Shown: positions 43,346-55,700 of the stretch, piece by piece | How positions within the stretch are numbered: the stretch's first letter is position 1 | How the letters are laid out: each line of letters begins with the position of its first letter | DNA from: Isoetes taiwanensis | Lineage: Eukaryota; Streptophyta; Lycopodiopsida; Isoetales; Isoetaceae | Reading direction: 5' to 3' | Assembly: GCA_021234155.1 (NCBI GenBank) | Contig: JAJEKV010000020.1 | Coordinates: 21,064,018 to 21,128,017, forward strand | DNA length: 64,000 nt | Made by a program: the position numbers and the translations under genes | The notes under the pieces: model-generated | What the model was told of the DNA's origin: nothing | Seen by the model: the letters and a program-made list of their open reading frames with translations, nothing else | The model's database searches: none

Positions 43346-45898
43346 TCAGAATAATGGAAGAGAGTATTTGCTTCCAATCCTTCGTCGTTTCCTTCTCCAT
43401 TCTATCATATTGTTGTTAGCTTCAGGATTTCTCCAAGCTCTTTGTCTTCGTTTCTTAATAGCTTCTGCAAGTGCATTATGAACTATTGGAGACGCACGCC
43501 TTGCCAAATTCTCCTCGTGTCTCGCAAGCACTCCTCGATAAAACCATTGTCCCATTTGCAGCAATGGATTGGATTGACGAGAATCATAGCCTCCGCCACG
43601 CTGAGTTTTCCGATTGAAAGCTATCTTAGCCTGCTTGTGCGACTTTTCCATGCCTTGAGTGTTCCATATGGCTAAGCTTCCATATTTATCCGCAAACCAA
43701 GGTCCATGAGCATAAATTATATGTATGTAATGCGTAACTTCACTTTCTCCCCATGCATCAATGTATGCCTTTGTAAATGCATTAACTGTCACTCGAAAAT
43801 TCTGCTTATCCTCTGCTGTAAAATAGCTCTTTTGTAGCAGCACGTTTAGGTCGGACAAAGTATTCCATGCAATCCGTTTTCTTGTGGATGCATTGTTGGT
43901 CTTGTCTAATTCTGTATCTATCAACTTCTTACCAAAATCATACAAGCCTTTCTTATCATCACTTTGACATAAGAAACGCTTTGCCTTCTCACCTCCAATG
44001 GATACCTTTGCTGGAATAAAACTTCTTCCATCAGCTGACTTTTTGGTGTCTACTTCTAACGTAACACATCCGCCATGTAAACCAGCAGCGGATAAAACTT
44101 TCTCAATACGCTCGATTCCTTGTTTTCGTTCTTTCTCATCCCTAATGTTCCAAACTGAATTCTTTATATTTTGTATGCCGAGTAGGTGGAAGACCTTGGT
44201 CACACCTCAAAGTACTTTTTACACGACCAGTACTTGTGTCTTTCAATGTCTCGCAGCAACATAAGCACATCTTGGTAGTCTTTGCCCCTGAGGAAGCAAT
44301 TCCATACATGGCCTTCGCAAACCGGATCGGAAGCCATATGGAAGTTAACACAAAATGACCCAAACCCTTCAACAATCAATTTCTCACCATGATTATAGCT
44401 GTCAATTAGCGTGGGAATATTCGTTTGATCAAGCACCCACTTTAACACTTCAAAATTCTCTTTTCGAACTTGGAAAAGCCCTAACCACCACGTATGGTCT
44501 TCCGATTGGACAGAAAGCCAACCAGCCTCTCTCTTTTTCTTTTTCAACAGCTTTTGCAGATAATCGGGGGAGAATGCCATGTTCATTAATGTCAATGATA
44601 CTCTCTCATACTTGACTTTGTGTGTAAGCTCCATTTCATCAAGCTTCAAGCACACTTGCAGCTGCCCATCAATATCATCCTCATGTAAATTGTAAAACAC
44701 CACCATAAATTTCAAGACATTTTCAAGGTCAAACCATAAGTTATTTTTTTCATTAAGACTGATCATAACAGAATTATTAGTCTTATCAGAACCTTTTCTA
44801 GATCTAGTACTCTTACCATTTTTAGATCTAGTTGTCTTCTTACCTGTTTGAGGTCCTTGCAGCTCGCTTGAGCTCGGTGGACTACAATTTATGGAGTGCA
44901 TTCCTCCTAAAATTTCTCCGATCATAATGTTCCTTCTTGTTCTTACTTTATTCACATAATGTGGCCTTGGAGCAATTACTTTATTGGTTCCAAATGTTTT
45001 TAATGCATCATAAAATGGCTTGCATAGCAATCTATAAGCTGCATTGCTTATTCCAGCCGAATCACAAATACTTTCCACCTTGTCAACATCTATTGTAGAG
45101 CATACTTCACTAATAACCATGTTAATAACAGACTTTCTTAAGTCATTGTTTTCTGGTGCATTTAGCATCGCTAAAATCTCCTCCTTTGAAGCAATGCTCC
45201 TTACAATTTTACCAACATTATCTCGTACACCATCATTGCTTTTCTTTGTCTCTAATACTTGTTTGATGGCATATATTCTCCTACGATAAGCCCCACATCG
45301 AATATTTAACTCATTGATTGGCTTCACCTTCCTTTTCCTTTCTCTAAGCCCAAAAGATGTTTTGTTTAATCTCTCTAACCTCTTTTGTAGCATGCATACA
45401 TGTGCCTTATTTTGCTTAGCATTATTTGCTGCTGAATTCTTGTCATTCTCTGCTTGTTTGACAACAGTCTCCATCATTCCAACATCGTATTCCAATTGTA
45501 AAGCTCTTTTTTTTCAATTGATGAATTAACTTTTCCTTTTCTTCAATTTCCTTTTTCAAATTACAAGACTCCACTTCTTTCTGCTGCAAAGAATATGAAA
45601 GTCTATTAATGTGAATGGTCAAATGCATGTTATAGCATGCCATGCTCTCGCAGTAGCCAAGTAGCCCTGCCCGCCCTTCACACACGAATTTGACAAGCCC
45701 TGTTAAACAAGTGAAATCAGGATGCTTTCTTGTCAAAGGATTTCGTGGGTACAGTTCTCCTACAGCCCAAATGTCATAATTTTTAGCTCCACTCATTCGC
45801 AAAGCATTCAAATCGATCTTCTTTCCTTGCTGCCCAACTGTAGAAGTGCTTGCTTTTCCATATTCTTCTGAAGGAAGGGTAATTCTAAGTTGAACCAT
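43346..45898 (-). pseudogene. Large uncharacterised, possibly transposase-like protein (two frame changes)
   Basis: Three minus-strand frames cover the stretch end to end: 45,898-45,443 (ATG start, MVQLRITLPSEEYGKAS..., coiled coil at its end), 45,495-44,200 (431 codons: coiled coil, helical core, Lys/Ser-rich SRNGKSTRSRKGSD-like linker, WWLGLFQVRKENFEVLKW) and 44,203-43,346 (286 codons: VTHYIHIIYAHGPWFADKYG, WNTQGMEKSHKQAK, RKRRRIGSK near the end). The first change is at an 8-base homopolymer (about 45,507), the second at GTGTGACC (about 44,201), so sequencing error or recent decay are both possible. Long open frames and the QGMEKSHKQA block, like the Glu region of some RNase-H-fold transposases, suggest an element protein. 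I cannot name the family. Confidence 0.5.
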
Positions 45899-47640
45899 GG
45901 TAAGAACAGGCCAAAAATCTTACAATTGGGATCCATCACTTTTATATATCTGATGATGTGTGGGAATTTGAATTCAAATCTTAGAGCTCAAAATATATTC
46001 AAAAATTCAAATTCTTGTGTGTGGGAAATGAAATTCAAATTTAGAGATCGATCCTCAAACTAGAACTGGAGGGGAAATCTGACTTACCTAAAGAATGATA
46101 CCTGGAGAGAAATAAGTGCATTCCTTGGATCACGAACCTTTGTATCTTGGTAGCAATAAATTCGAAGGCAAAGGGGAGCCTGAATCTGCAACACGAATGC
46201 ACAATCTAAGCACACGAGCTCGAAGGGTTTCGGTCTTCGTGAGAATTTTCGGAAGGATTTTGCTAAGGATTTTATGTGCAACGTGGCAAAAAGATATTGG
46301 ACATATAGATATCTCCAAATTCGAATTTATTTTGGTTGCCCCTCGAAAACACCAACTAAAAAATAAGTAAGATGAGGTAAAAATAAAAGAAAAAAGGGCT
46401 TATAGGGACACCACAAGACCCCACTTTTTTTCTAATGCCAACGTATGTGATAAGGCAGCAGAATGGAGAACCGGAGGATTGCTACAGAAGGAAGCCGGAT
46501 TCAGGAAGGCCAGATTTTGGAAGCAACAAGCGGGAACGCTGACAGAAAGAAACAGAGGGAGTGGAGAGAAGGTCGAAGTAAGGACGAGTTGCAGAGAGGC
46601 TGGTGCAGGCCGAATTGCTCAAGAACTACTTCAAATACAAGGACTGGTTTTGGGGGTGGTTAACCTCAGTAACCGGAAGGATTAATTGTAAGACTTGAAT
46701 CTCCTTGTTAATATAAGTAGCGCTTGATAAATTCTCCCTCCGGAGAAGGGCAGGCTTGCACGACCGCAAGAATATTCGAGTAATTATCATAGTAATCTCT
46801 AGAATATGCCATAATCGTCGAATATTCTATTGTGATGGGCGCTCTGTTGGTTCGTGGATCTCTGTTGCCTGGGTTCTCTGCTGCGATGGGCGCTCATCCT
46901 CAATTCCGGTGCGTCAGAGGTCCGTTCTAACCAATTTTTTTTTTTGTTTTCCTTCGCATATTCCACCAAAGCAGCTACAGATTCATAAAAAATGTCCATG
47001 GCACAGAACAGAGCAAATGAGCAAATGGCATTGGGGACTATGGCTACCGCTGCTCTCATCGAGCTAGAAAAATGGAGTAGAAATGATACAAAAACATTTT
47101 GCAAATGGGTTCTACAGCTTGAGCGGATATGAATCAAGGCAATACACCGACCAATCGGCCCCTTCGACCACAACACTGCTACAAGATCTACAAAGGGCGC
47201 TTCTGAGGCAGCCATTCATCCACGATTCATATCAGAACTCCGCTTTTTCCCATCCAGTCTACTCGTTCTGGCATCAAACAACTTCGGAAATGGGATTGAA
47301 CATGCATGAAATGAAGCCCAGATTGCTCCAGCCAGGGACTTTTTTTTTCCGTGGACACCCGTGGAGCCCAAATATGTTGGTTTTCGGCATGGCCAGGAAT
47401 CACAGCAGAGTCCGGAGGCAGAAGAAACATTTTTAAATTTGCTGTCTTCTTATGTGCTCGAAAACTGGAATGCATGCAGAAATGACATTCCTGGAACCCC
47501 AAATTCTTCCATCCACTTCCGGAATCCAGATTTCTTGTTTCTGAATCACTAATTCCAGTCTTTTCACTGGGATTTGGCATGTTTTGGGCAATTTTCCTCC
47601 GAAATTATCCAGTTATCCAGTTAATCTGCGCGGGCATGTG
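45899..47640. other. Spacer with small unrecognised open frames
   Basis: No recognised gene. AAAACGTTGCAC-type sequence near 46,270 is discussed as a possible terminal inverted repeat. A small plus-strand frame near 46,993 (MSMAQNRANEQMALGTMATA) shows protein-like composition for 46 codons and then stops. A T(10) run lies at about 46,937. Confidence 0.35.
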
Positions 47641-47645
47641 GTTAA

Positions 47646-47743
47646 GGGAGGTCAACCTCCTCCTCTCGGGGGTATGCAAACTAACCCTCTCGGCCTCGAG
47701 GGTTAGTTTGCATAACCCCCTCGAGGAGGAGGTTAATCTCCTC
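47646..47743. repeat. 98-bp near-palindrome (stem ~44 bp)
   Basis: The left arm ...ATGCAAACTAACCCTC (ending 47,689) pairs with GAGGGTTAGTTTGCAT... (from about 47,698), with further pairing of AACCTCCTCCTC to GAGGAGGAGGTT. The loop is only a few bases (TCGGCC). A few mismatches occur in the outer stem. It would form a long hairpin in RNA or single-stranded DNA. Confidence 0.92.
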
Positions 47744-47991
47744 TTCTACTTACCGAGCCTGGCATAACAGAATTGTGTTAGCTGCTATAAACTGAGCTAG
47801 TATAATAATTCTGTGAGTGGGCAACTCGGGTGTTGCCCTTTGGCACAGGCCAAGATCTCTGTAGTGCTGCCATGCTTATGCTTGTTGTAATGCCGCCAGG
47901 CTTATGCTGGCATGAGCCATTCCTTCTGTGAATAAGCTTATGCTTATTTTGCCTGGATATTTGTGAGTGCTGGTGAGGTGGACGAAAGATA
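47744..47991. other. Left flank of the second LTR copy, with small palindromes
   Basis: Contains GCCAGGCTTATGCTGGC and AATAAGCTTATGCTTATT hairpins. It does not match the flank of the first LTR at primary-sequence level, although both flanks carry a CCAGGC...GCCTGG-like stem. Confidence 0.4.
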
Positions 47992-48643
47992 TTGGTATGG
48001 GACAATATTCCACGTCAGCCCAGTGAAAGCAGAGCATCCATTGTGGAGCGATGCTCCACTATTGTTGCAGTATCTTAGTGGTACTGGGGTGAGCACCGTA
48101 AGTGCTATCCAGGGGGTTTTATGCAGGGCATGATATTAGATGAGCATGGCTCGTCTAAATAAGTACGAGAGGTGCTTGTGAGGTGAAGCTTGTCGCTGAT
48201 ATGGGACAGTGGCATGCGGAACCAACAGTCGAGTAGCCTGCGTCCTTATAATGCCTGCAGTTTCTCCCTTACATTGGATCCACCAGCACGGAGGTTCTAG
48301 AGGACGTACTGTCTAGATATGGCGGGGTGTGTCTGCTTGGCAGATGCTATGGTGCGTGTGGTGGATTCCATATGTGTGTACTTGCAGTCCGTCAGTCGTT
48401 GCTTCATGTTGACATTATTGGATAACTCGTGTGCATGTTGCTAACACGTGTAAGCTTGTGCAGACTGTTTGATAGCTGGCGGAGCATGCGTGGGTATAGT
48501 TATCTTATGTTGTCAACTTGTTATCTATATACGTGGGTTTCATGTATATAGCCTCGTGGGAGGCAGTACTTGTTCTGTGGACTCTGATGGTTTAATGTGA
48601 ATACAAATCGAAAATTTTGGTACTAAAATTTTGGTTCGTAACA
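47992..48643 (+). repeat. LTR copy of the Ty3/Gypsy element (solo LTR or displaced 3' LTR)
   Basis: Matches 31,282-31,943 from TTGGTATGGGACAA to TTCGTAACA at about 97%. It is not followed by a primer-binding site, so it is not a 5' LTR. The same orientation as the element, and the position to its right, would fit a 3' LTR pushed away by nested insertions; a solo LTR from a separate insertion is the alternative. The next bases TGATC have no obvious duplicate at the left edge. Confidence 0.88.
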
Positions 48644-51600
48644 TGATCATTCTTCGAGCTTTCATTCCCGTCTTTGCTAAGTATCGGTTTCCATTATGGT
48701 ATTTTAATGCAGTTTGTTAGCCTTCAAGAAAAAAATTATAAGCATGCGAAGTCGAGTGTATTTAATTTGGGACTCTAAATAGCTGGTTGTATGAGCTAAC
48801 GTTGTCTTGGAAGCAAGGAAAATTTCTTTAATTTTCTAAGGATTTCCTTTTGTTCCCTTATTGGGTGTGAGATGAAGTGGCAATGCATGGCATGAATTAA
48901 TAGTTCTTTAAAAGCCTTGAGATTCCCCTAGATTAATTGGTACACTTGTCAAATGACACTGTCAAATGTGAATGGCATAGAGGAGTTATAAATAATACCC
49001 TATATTGACATCCATTTGTTTTATAACAAATTAAATTGTTGTGAATGAGGGAGTTATGCAACTATGCCAGTAGTTCTAGAATCTCTAGATTTGAATTGGC
49101 ACCTAGTTTCTACTGTGTATGTCAAATCAATATTATGAAGGAACTAAATATAGTTATTAGGAGCTTCGCAATTCTAGCAAGACTTCATCTAGTATCACTT
49201 ATTATAAGTGTAGCGGCAAACGGTAACAGTAAGAGTCGCCAAGATAGCTAAATGGACATTCCACATTAATTAAGAAATTGTTAGAGTAAAGAAGTTGATT
49301 TTTCGATGTTTTTTGAGATTGGAAAAGCTTAGTGGGAACCTGAAATTTTGAAAATATCTGCAATCAAGATGTCAATATAAGATGGTTTTATTAGTCAGCA
49401 AATCGAAATATTCAAATCAAAAAATGTGCAGGACAGCAACTTAACATAGTCCATCAAATTCTAGATGGTATCTTCTACAGGAGAGCTAGAAAAAGGATGG
49501 TTGACCAAGATGCTAATAGGATTGTTGCACACAGATCACAAACTATTTGAACTTGAAATATACAATTCATTTTGCATGGAATTCTTCACTAAAGGTTGGT
49601 TTCCAACTCCACTTTTTGTGGTAATATACAACCTGGAGTTAGTGATGGCTCAAGACAACATGTCATATTATTCTATAAACTGGAGTAAATATAGGCCACT
49701 TATCTCGAGCATTGAGTGGCACATATATTTCATGTTTTTGTGCATAAAACTTCATCAAAAGTTCTTGCCGTAAAAGTAGCCATGCCAATTGTAGATCTAA
49801 GTAAAAAATTGGTGCATGACAAATTCTGATTTTTGCAACATGTTTACTTGGGTAATTGGAAGGCCATGTACTTTTTCAATTTCCCGAAATACATAACCAG
49901 TGATCAGGGTTGCCCTTAAGGCCAAATTTGTCTAAGCATAATTTAGAAGGTCGGGCGAATAATATAGTTGCAAGATTAGTTATGCTGGCGAATGTTTTCT
50001 AGACATGAATGTTTTTTATAATCTAGGCGAATCATGGCCAATATTATCTTGCCAAGATTTAAAGTGTCTTTATTTTCCAAATGCAATTTCTGTGGTGAAT
50101 TTTTTTTCACCGGCATCCATATTTAATCAAGGACACAAACACATTATAACTATAGTTGCACGATGCAATACCACAACTTAACCTTTGGAAATGAGAATGT
50201 GGCTTATCCTTGTAGATAAAACACATCTATTAAAAGGGAGGTCCGTAAAAAAATGCTCTCCAGTGCATCCTTGGAAGTATTTGAAACACAATAGCTACAA
50301 AAATAACTCTTAAAATTATCATATGTACCTGAATGGATATGGAGAATAGATTAGGTTATGAAGAGCCTAGAATATTAGGCGATTCCTTAAGAAATCTTCG
50401 AAAATGAGGGTAGAGGATAAGGCGAATCCATACTTATGACGCTTAGTGGATGTGGCGAATTTTCAAGTGGAGTGAGATTTGTTTGTAGAAAAGAGGGCTA
50501 AAATTATTGTTTTCATCTATAACGGGCCCTACTAAACCATAGCGTCAAAATTTCTTGATACCCTTAAAAAATAGCCTTTTGGCGAACTTTCGTCCTTAAG
50601 GGCTACCCTGCCAGTGATGGCATTTGTCGCATAATGTTAATTGGTATTATATGTTAAAAACAAGGCCCTTTCTACATCCTTGGCTCATCTTGCAATACCT
50701 TGTATGGATACCTATATAATGAAGAGGACATCCTCTGTAATATCATTTGCAATAGACAAAAGAAAATTTTATTCAACTCTTTAAATCACACCTCACATGG
50801 TTTGCAAACTCATCAATATGATTAAAAATAATGCAAAAAAAATGCTTATCACAATAACAGAGAAAACAAGGTGCTGCGCACGGAGGGTTGCCCTCCATGG
50901 CCGAAGGGTGAAATGGCTTAAATCATATTGCAAAGTCATGTTTTGACAATCAATCAAATTGCTACTTCAAAACAATAGAATACTTGATACCATGACTTTA
51001 TGAGGATTGGCCTGAAGAAATCTTTGGTGTTTGGCATGGAACAAGGATGGCAGAAGTATAAGGACAAGTCTAATAGAGGAGAAAATGGAAATACATATTT
51101 TGTCAACATAGAAATGAGAGAACTCCTTGAAGACCCCTGATCGCTTTTCTTTTCACAGAGAGCTTCAAATATCCAAGGAGCAGATTTTATAGAGGAATGA
51201 AATATTGACGCATAGCCTGACTACAAACCTCGCAAGAAAAAGTAAAACCCAATGATCTCAGACTCGAAATGCAAGATCTATGCAACGCACATACCAAGAA
51301 TCCTCGTCTCCATAGCTAAATGAAGATGTCCCCTCACCCTCCCCCCCCAAAGAATGATAGCCATATATGAGTATTGATGCAGGGGGTCCGGTGGAATTTC
51401 TAGGTTTTAAGTTTGGACCAGTGAATGTATGTTGCGTTGTGTGGGCTTGATGAAGGAGTTATGTAGGTGATGATTATGGTTGTTTTGTTTATGCATGCTT
51501 TGTTTTGATGGTTTTATTTCAGGTAGTTAATGCTTGATTTGAATTCTAGGATTTTGAGTTTGCAGACGATGAATGCATCAAAGTGAGGCATAGTTACAGT

Positions 51601-51780
51601 TATTGCGTCATGTGAATGAAGAACCACATGAAATAGATAGTGGAATTGTCGGATCCTTAGAAACATACGAAACAATGTATGAAGAATACAAATAGAAAGA
51701 AAAGAATCTAATATAGTTGAATAAAGATATATTTACCTTTTCTGCCCATTCTTGACCTATCACAAACTTATCAAGAGCAT
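48644..51780. other. Three kilobases of AT-rich DNA without a recognised gene
   Basis: Open frames are at most about 100 codons and match nothing known to me. Recurrent GGCGAAT phrases (about 49,936-50,585) appear in AT-rich context and may be a remnant of an old repeat. Confidence 0.5.
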
Positions 51781-51787
51781 CGCATAT

Positions 51788-52065
51788 CTACCTTGGAGTT
51801 GGCAGATCTTTCCCAAGGTTTGCACCTCCCCAAGCATCTCTAGTTCCAAAAGAACCACCTCCTCCTAATCCTCCAATGGTAGGCTGTGCCCTAACTAGAT
51901 TGGTATTTGGAAGAAATGGAGGATTAGGTGGCTGTTGCATTGCAATTATAGGAGGCAATGTAATACCAGCTTCCTGTTCCCAGTGTTGTAGATTGTCACC
52001 ATATCTTCTTGAATCTTCAATACTAGGATTTTGAAAATACAAATCATTTAAAATTGGATCATATG
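51788..52065 (-). pseudogene. Unidentified exon fragment (Pro/Gly-rich)
   Basis: The minus strand reads MYFQNPSIEDSRRYGDNLQH, later MQQPPNPPFLPNTN and GGLGGGGSFGTRDAWGG, ending at a stop at 51,788. Composition is that of a real disordered protein segment. It lies downstream of the receptor-kinase piece in the same orientation, so it may be a second captured fragment. The family is unknown. Confidence 0.35.
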
Positions 52066-52099
52066 AATAGACTGGATCTGTGGGGCATTTGCTGGAGTA

Positions 52100-52223
52100 T
52101 GTGTGATACTAGAGTTGGAAACAGACGAAGGAGCTTCACTTGGAGCCACAACTGTGTGAGCGATGTCATGCTTTCAACCGCATCTATCGGACCCGTAAGC
52201 ACAGAGCCCAACATATTGTTTCG
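52100..52223 (-). pseudogene. TMK-type LRR receptor kinase exon fragment
   Basis: Starts right after CTGCAG of the adjoining repeat and reads RNNMLGSVLTGPIDAVESMT, then SLTQLWLQ before GTGAAG. GPID...MTSLTQLWLQ is a hallmark of the TMK family leucine-rich repeats. Only one to two repeats are present, no kinase. It is therefore a fragment. Confidence 0.75.
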
Positions 52224-52434
52224 CTGCAGTTGCATCAGATTGGAGCTTCGGTCTGCCTTGCCAATTACCTGGTTGAAACATCCACGATCTAGAATGCAGG
52301 TAACTGCCAATTTATAGAGAACAATAGGTTTGGAGCAGTCACCAGCATATCCTAGGTATATTCCATCATATAACTAGGATATGCCACAAATCCACATAAG
52401 CGAGGGTTTGCCCCCCTAGGGGCAACCAAAAAAA
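52223..52434 (-). repeat. Shared ~212-bp element end, copy 1
   Basis: About 80-85% identical to 59,512-59,724 in the same orientation. At its outer end both carry a palindrome TTGCCCCCCTAGGGGCAA (diverged in copy 2), and both contain CCTAGGTATATTCCA and CTAGGATATGCCA. On the minus strand each copy ends in ATGCAACTRCAG, a usable splice acceptor, and then a host-gene fragment begins. Confidence 0.85.
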
Positions 52435-53415
52435 TCCTTATCTCCAAAACGGCTTTTAGCCTTGATAGTACTAATGAATCTACTGAATAAGACAAACCCT
52501 AATGCATTATGGGTTTTTCAGAAGCTCCTCCTACCTGTCTGTGCCATGTAGGACGAATTCAAGAATCGAAATGCTAATAGGAATGCTTTTTTATGATCTT
52601 GCCTTGTCAAACGGCAAGGTTAGGCTGCCAAAATTGCCTACTAGGGATACGCCCTTATCCGAATGATATTTTTTCAAAGAAAGCATTGTGAACAAATGAC
52701 TAATCAACTTGATCAGTATTGAAGTAGCCAAGTGAATTTCACCATCCAAAAATTTGCTCCATGTTACAAATCACAAATGGTGCGATCAAGCTTTATATGG
52801 TCAACTACTTAAAGCCACACACCACAAAATCTCGCAACTTCCAGATCTAAACAGTTTTAAATTCTAGCATCAATGAGGGGGAAGAGGGAAAGGGGACATA
52901 GACCATCCAAAACAACCAAGAAAGGTTACAGACTCAGGCGTTTGCATGAACTTCCGGGAAAATCCTTCTCCCTTCTGTTACATTCTTAAAAGATGCAGAT
53001 TATGATTGGATATTCATGTTGCTAGATAACACGTATTCAAAAATGCTTTCTATTCTCTAGGGTTAATGTTCACTTCATATATGTTAAACACGGGTTTTGT
53101 ACGATTCACATGGATTTTTATTCATGGTAGAATCTTTGGGCAGAAGTTACACGAGTTATTGGTAAGGATTTTTCAAAGCTTGAAGCCCTGATTGATTGAC
53201 TACGTTCATCCTCTGCTATCATCACAACACGGTGATGTTCATCCTCCTATGAAATATGCATTTCGTTCCGATGATGTTCCTCATCTGCTTCACCCATGAC
53301 TGACATATATGCTAAAAACCCCACTTAGCACTAGGTGGCTGGCACAATGTATTGGCCAGAGTAGTCTGCAATATAAAATGCCCCTCATTCATCATCTTTG
53401 ATGTTGACCATTGCG
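52435..53415. other. Spacer, no recognised gene
   Basis: AT-rich sequence. Nothing recognisable on either strand. Confidence 0.45.
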
Positions 53416-53419
53416 AATA

Positions 53420-53497
53420 ACATACTAAATGCCTCATTGTTGGGCGTCCATGAGGACAATTCCATGGCGCATCAAGTTCTCCTAAACGAGACACTAC
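53420..53497 (-). pseudogene. PMS1 (MutL-type mismatch repair) last-exon fragment
   Basis: After an acceptor GATTGCAG at about 53,498 the minus strand reads [20 protein letters not shown] and [19 protein letters not shown] is the highly conserved C-terminal motif (zinc-binding and endonuclease-linked part) of plant PMS1/PMS2-type MutL proteins. No other PMS1 domain is nearby, so this is an isolated exon. Confidence 0.82.
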
Positions 53498-54700
53498 CTG
53501 CAATCTTAACATGTTCAAGCACATATGGCTCATCACATGAATTAAATTTGTTTCAGATCAAACATTTTATTCTCACTCACCTTTTCCATTTCCTTCTTAC
53601 CCGATAGGTCCCGTTGGCTAGATTGAACAGAATGATGAACTGATTCATCTGAAAGAGCTGATATTAACTCTTGTACATCTGCTCATTCACAAGGATACAA
53701 ATAGATTCAACCCAGTGACAATTTATAAATCAAGATACTAAAATAACACTTACCAGAAAACTCCAAAAACAATGTTTTTGGAGAAATAACCTATAACTTA
53801 CACAACTGCTAGAAATTGCAATGGATATTAGCTTGAAAACCTCAAAGTGCTTTAAGCAAGAAATTCTTGTGTGACAACTTTTCTTTCCAATGTCATACGC
53901 CTATTCAAAACAGCTCATGTACCAACTCTGCCCCATCACCAAGGTATTACTGGAAAAGTTGCAGAATTCGAAATATAAAAGACCCATGTTACCTTCACAT
54001 CTATGAAGTTGATAAATTTCATTGTAACGTCTTTTTCTGTCATGCAGCAAAGGACATATTTAGCAGCAATACAAGTGAACATCCAACTTGCTGTAAAAGA
54101 TCAAATTTCTCCAACGTAGTGTATATATGTCGACATGGGCATTACTGTTATGCAACGTAAATCACATAAGAATGGTAGGAACGTATTTGAAGAGACAATT
54201 GACTTCCTGCTCTTTCTTCTTGTTAGTCTCTTTCTTCTTGTTAGTTTTCAGTCTAAAGCCAGTTGAACAACAATTATTATGCTTCTAGCGAATAAGCACA
54301 GGTACCTGGGCCAGTAGAGTTTTTCGAGTTCATGGAAGATTTCGAATTATATCCCACCAGCTCTCATGTTTCTTCCCTTCCTGGTATGTCTGGTAGCCTG
54401 GTCTGAACCCCTCATTTCTTTTCTAATCCTTCTGCTCCTTGACACAAAGGAAAACTGTACAGATGCAAGAAAAATCATAAACTGCCAAATCCGGCTGGAA
54501 GTTTTTGAACTGGACATTAGAGAAAATGTACCTTATGCAGTCCAAAACTTGTGCCTTACTATGTCTGTTGGAATGTCTGATGGCATTATCCTGTTGGATC
54601 ATTACACTGTTTAGCATCCAATGGCTTGATAACATCACTATTCTCAGCAACAAATGTCTAAAGATGATTCAGTGGAGGACGATGAGTTTTGTTCATGAGT
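53498..54700. other. Spacer, no recognised gene
   Basis: Open frames of up to about 97 codons on both strands (53,867-54,160; 54,366-54,762) are unrecognised. The minus strand near 54,640-54,780 may be the trailing part of the bHLH relic (EEKGLSSNTHEQNSSSS). Confidence 0.35.
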
Positions 54701-55700
54701 ATTTGAGGATAAACCCTTCTCTTCACAAAAAGGCATCTGATATATATTATTTGACTAGATAACTGGCACCCCATAGTCCTTTTCATTCTCTAAAGCAATG
54801 TCACCAAAAGCAATATTTCCCATATCCTCTTGGAAAAGATATTCAAAGTTTCCGACGGAGTTAAATAAAAGCCCGGGAAGAAGGATTAAGTTCAAAATTA
54901 GCATTCATATTCCACCCATTAGGCCCATTGAATGACGGATTGCCCATTGAAAACATTGAGTTACTTGGTTGAAACGAAGGCACACAAAAACTATTCACAC
55001 TCCCAAAGCAGAACTAACCAGATTAGAAGATCCAAGTTCCACAACACCAGTTTTGGTTGGTACGCATACAATTCTCTGCAAGTTTTTCCCAAGGTGAGAA
55101 ATTGATAGAAAGTAAGAAGAAGAATTCAAAGCTTAAAAATAATTTCCTTTTTTTACCTGAATGCAGCCATCTGAGTGTATTTGAATCCAGGTTTGAGCAC
55201 AAAAGGCAGGAAATAAATATGAAAACAATACTCTTGAAATATATGTTAAAAATGCATAAACGGTTTGTTCCAAAGTTCAGATCCCATTTTGTAAATAAGC
55301 ATAAAATAGAACATTCACAACCTTTGCAAGGTCAGCACAATTCTGCAATTGAACTGCGACTTTGCTGGCACCATCAAGCCAAATATGCCGAGAACGTGCA
55401 TATGCCTTACTTGGTATGCTGCAAGACCAGTGGTAAGAGAAAATCAGGAATATAAACTGGAAGAAAAAACTTGAAACCATATTATTGTTCTCAAACAAAG
55501 ACATTGCATCATAATGTACCATACACCTTGCTGGATATTGCATGACATTGACACAAGGAAAAACCATTCTGTATGTGTCACTTCATCCCCGAGGAAGTTA
55601 TAACATCATTCTCTGAACTGCCAACCTCAACAAACGCTGCTTCATTTCTGAGGAACCAAAATAAAGCATCTGCGCCGTGGGATTATCTACAATGCGTTCT
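54700..55700 (-). pseudogene. bHLH-MYC-type transcription factor N-terminal relic
   Basis: Minus-strand exons: about 55,412-55,325 reads KAYARSRHIWLDGASKVAVQ and LQNCADLAK; about 55,080-55,018 after AG reads RIVCVPTKTGVVELGSSN. In plants ...YARGRHxWLxGA... followed by QTIVCVPxxxGVVELGS is the diagnostic order of the bHLH-MYC N domain. Further pieces such as SMFSMGNPSF and NIAFGDIALENEKDYGVP follow. Stops and frame changes are present, and no bHLH helix is seen. An upstream piece at about 55,690-55,610 (QMLYFGSSEMKQRLLRLAVQ) may belong to the same gene or another. Confidence 0.72.

Noticed and set aside
52412-52434. CCCCCCTAGGGGC palindrome as a Helitron end
   Set aside because: CTAG lies in the middle of the palindrome, not 6-12 bases after a hairpin; the element type is left open.
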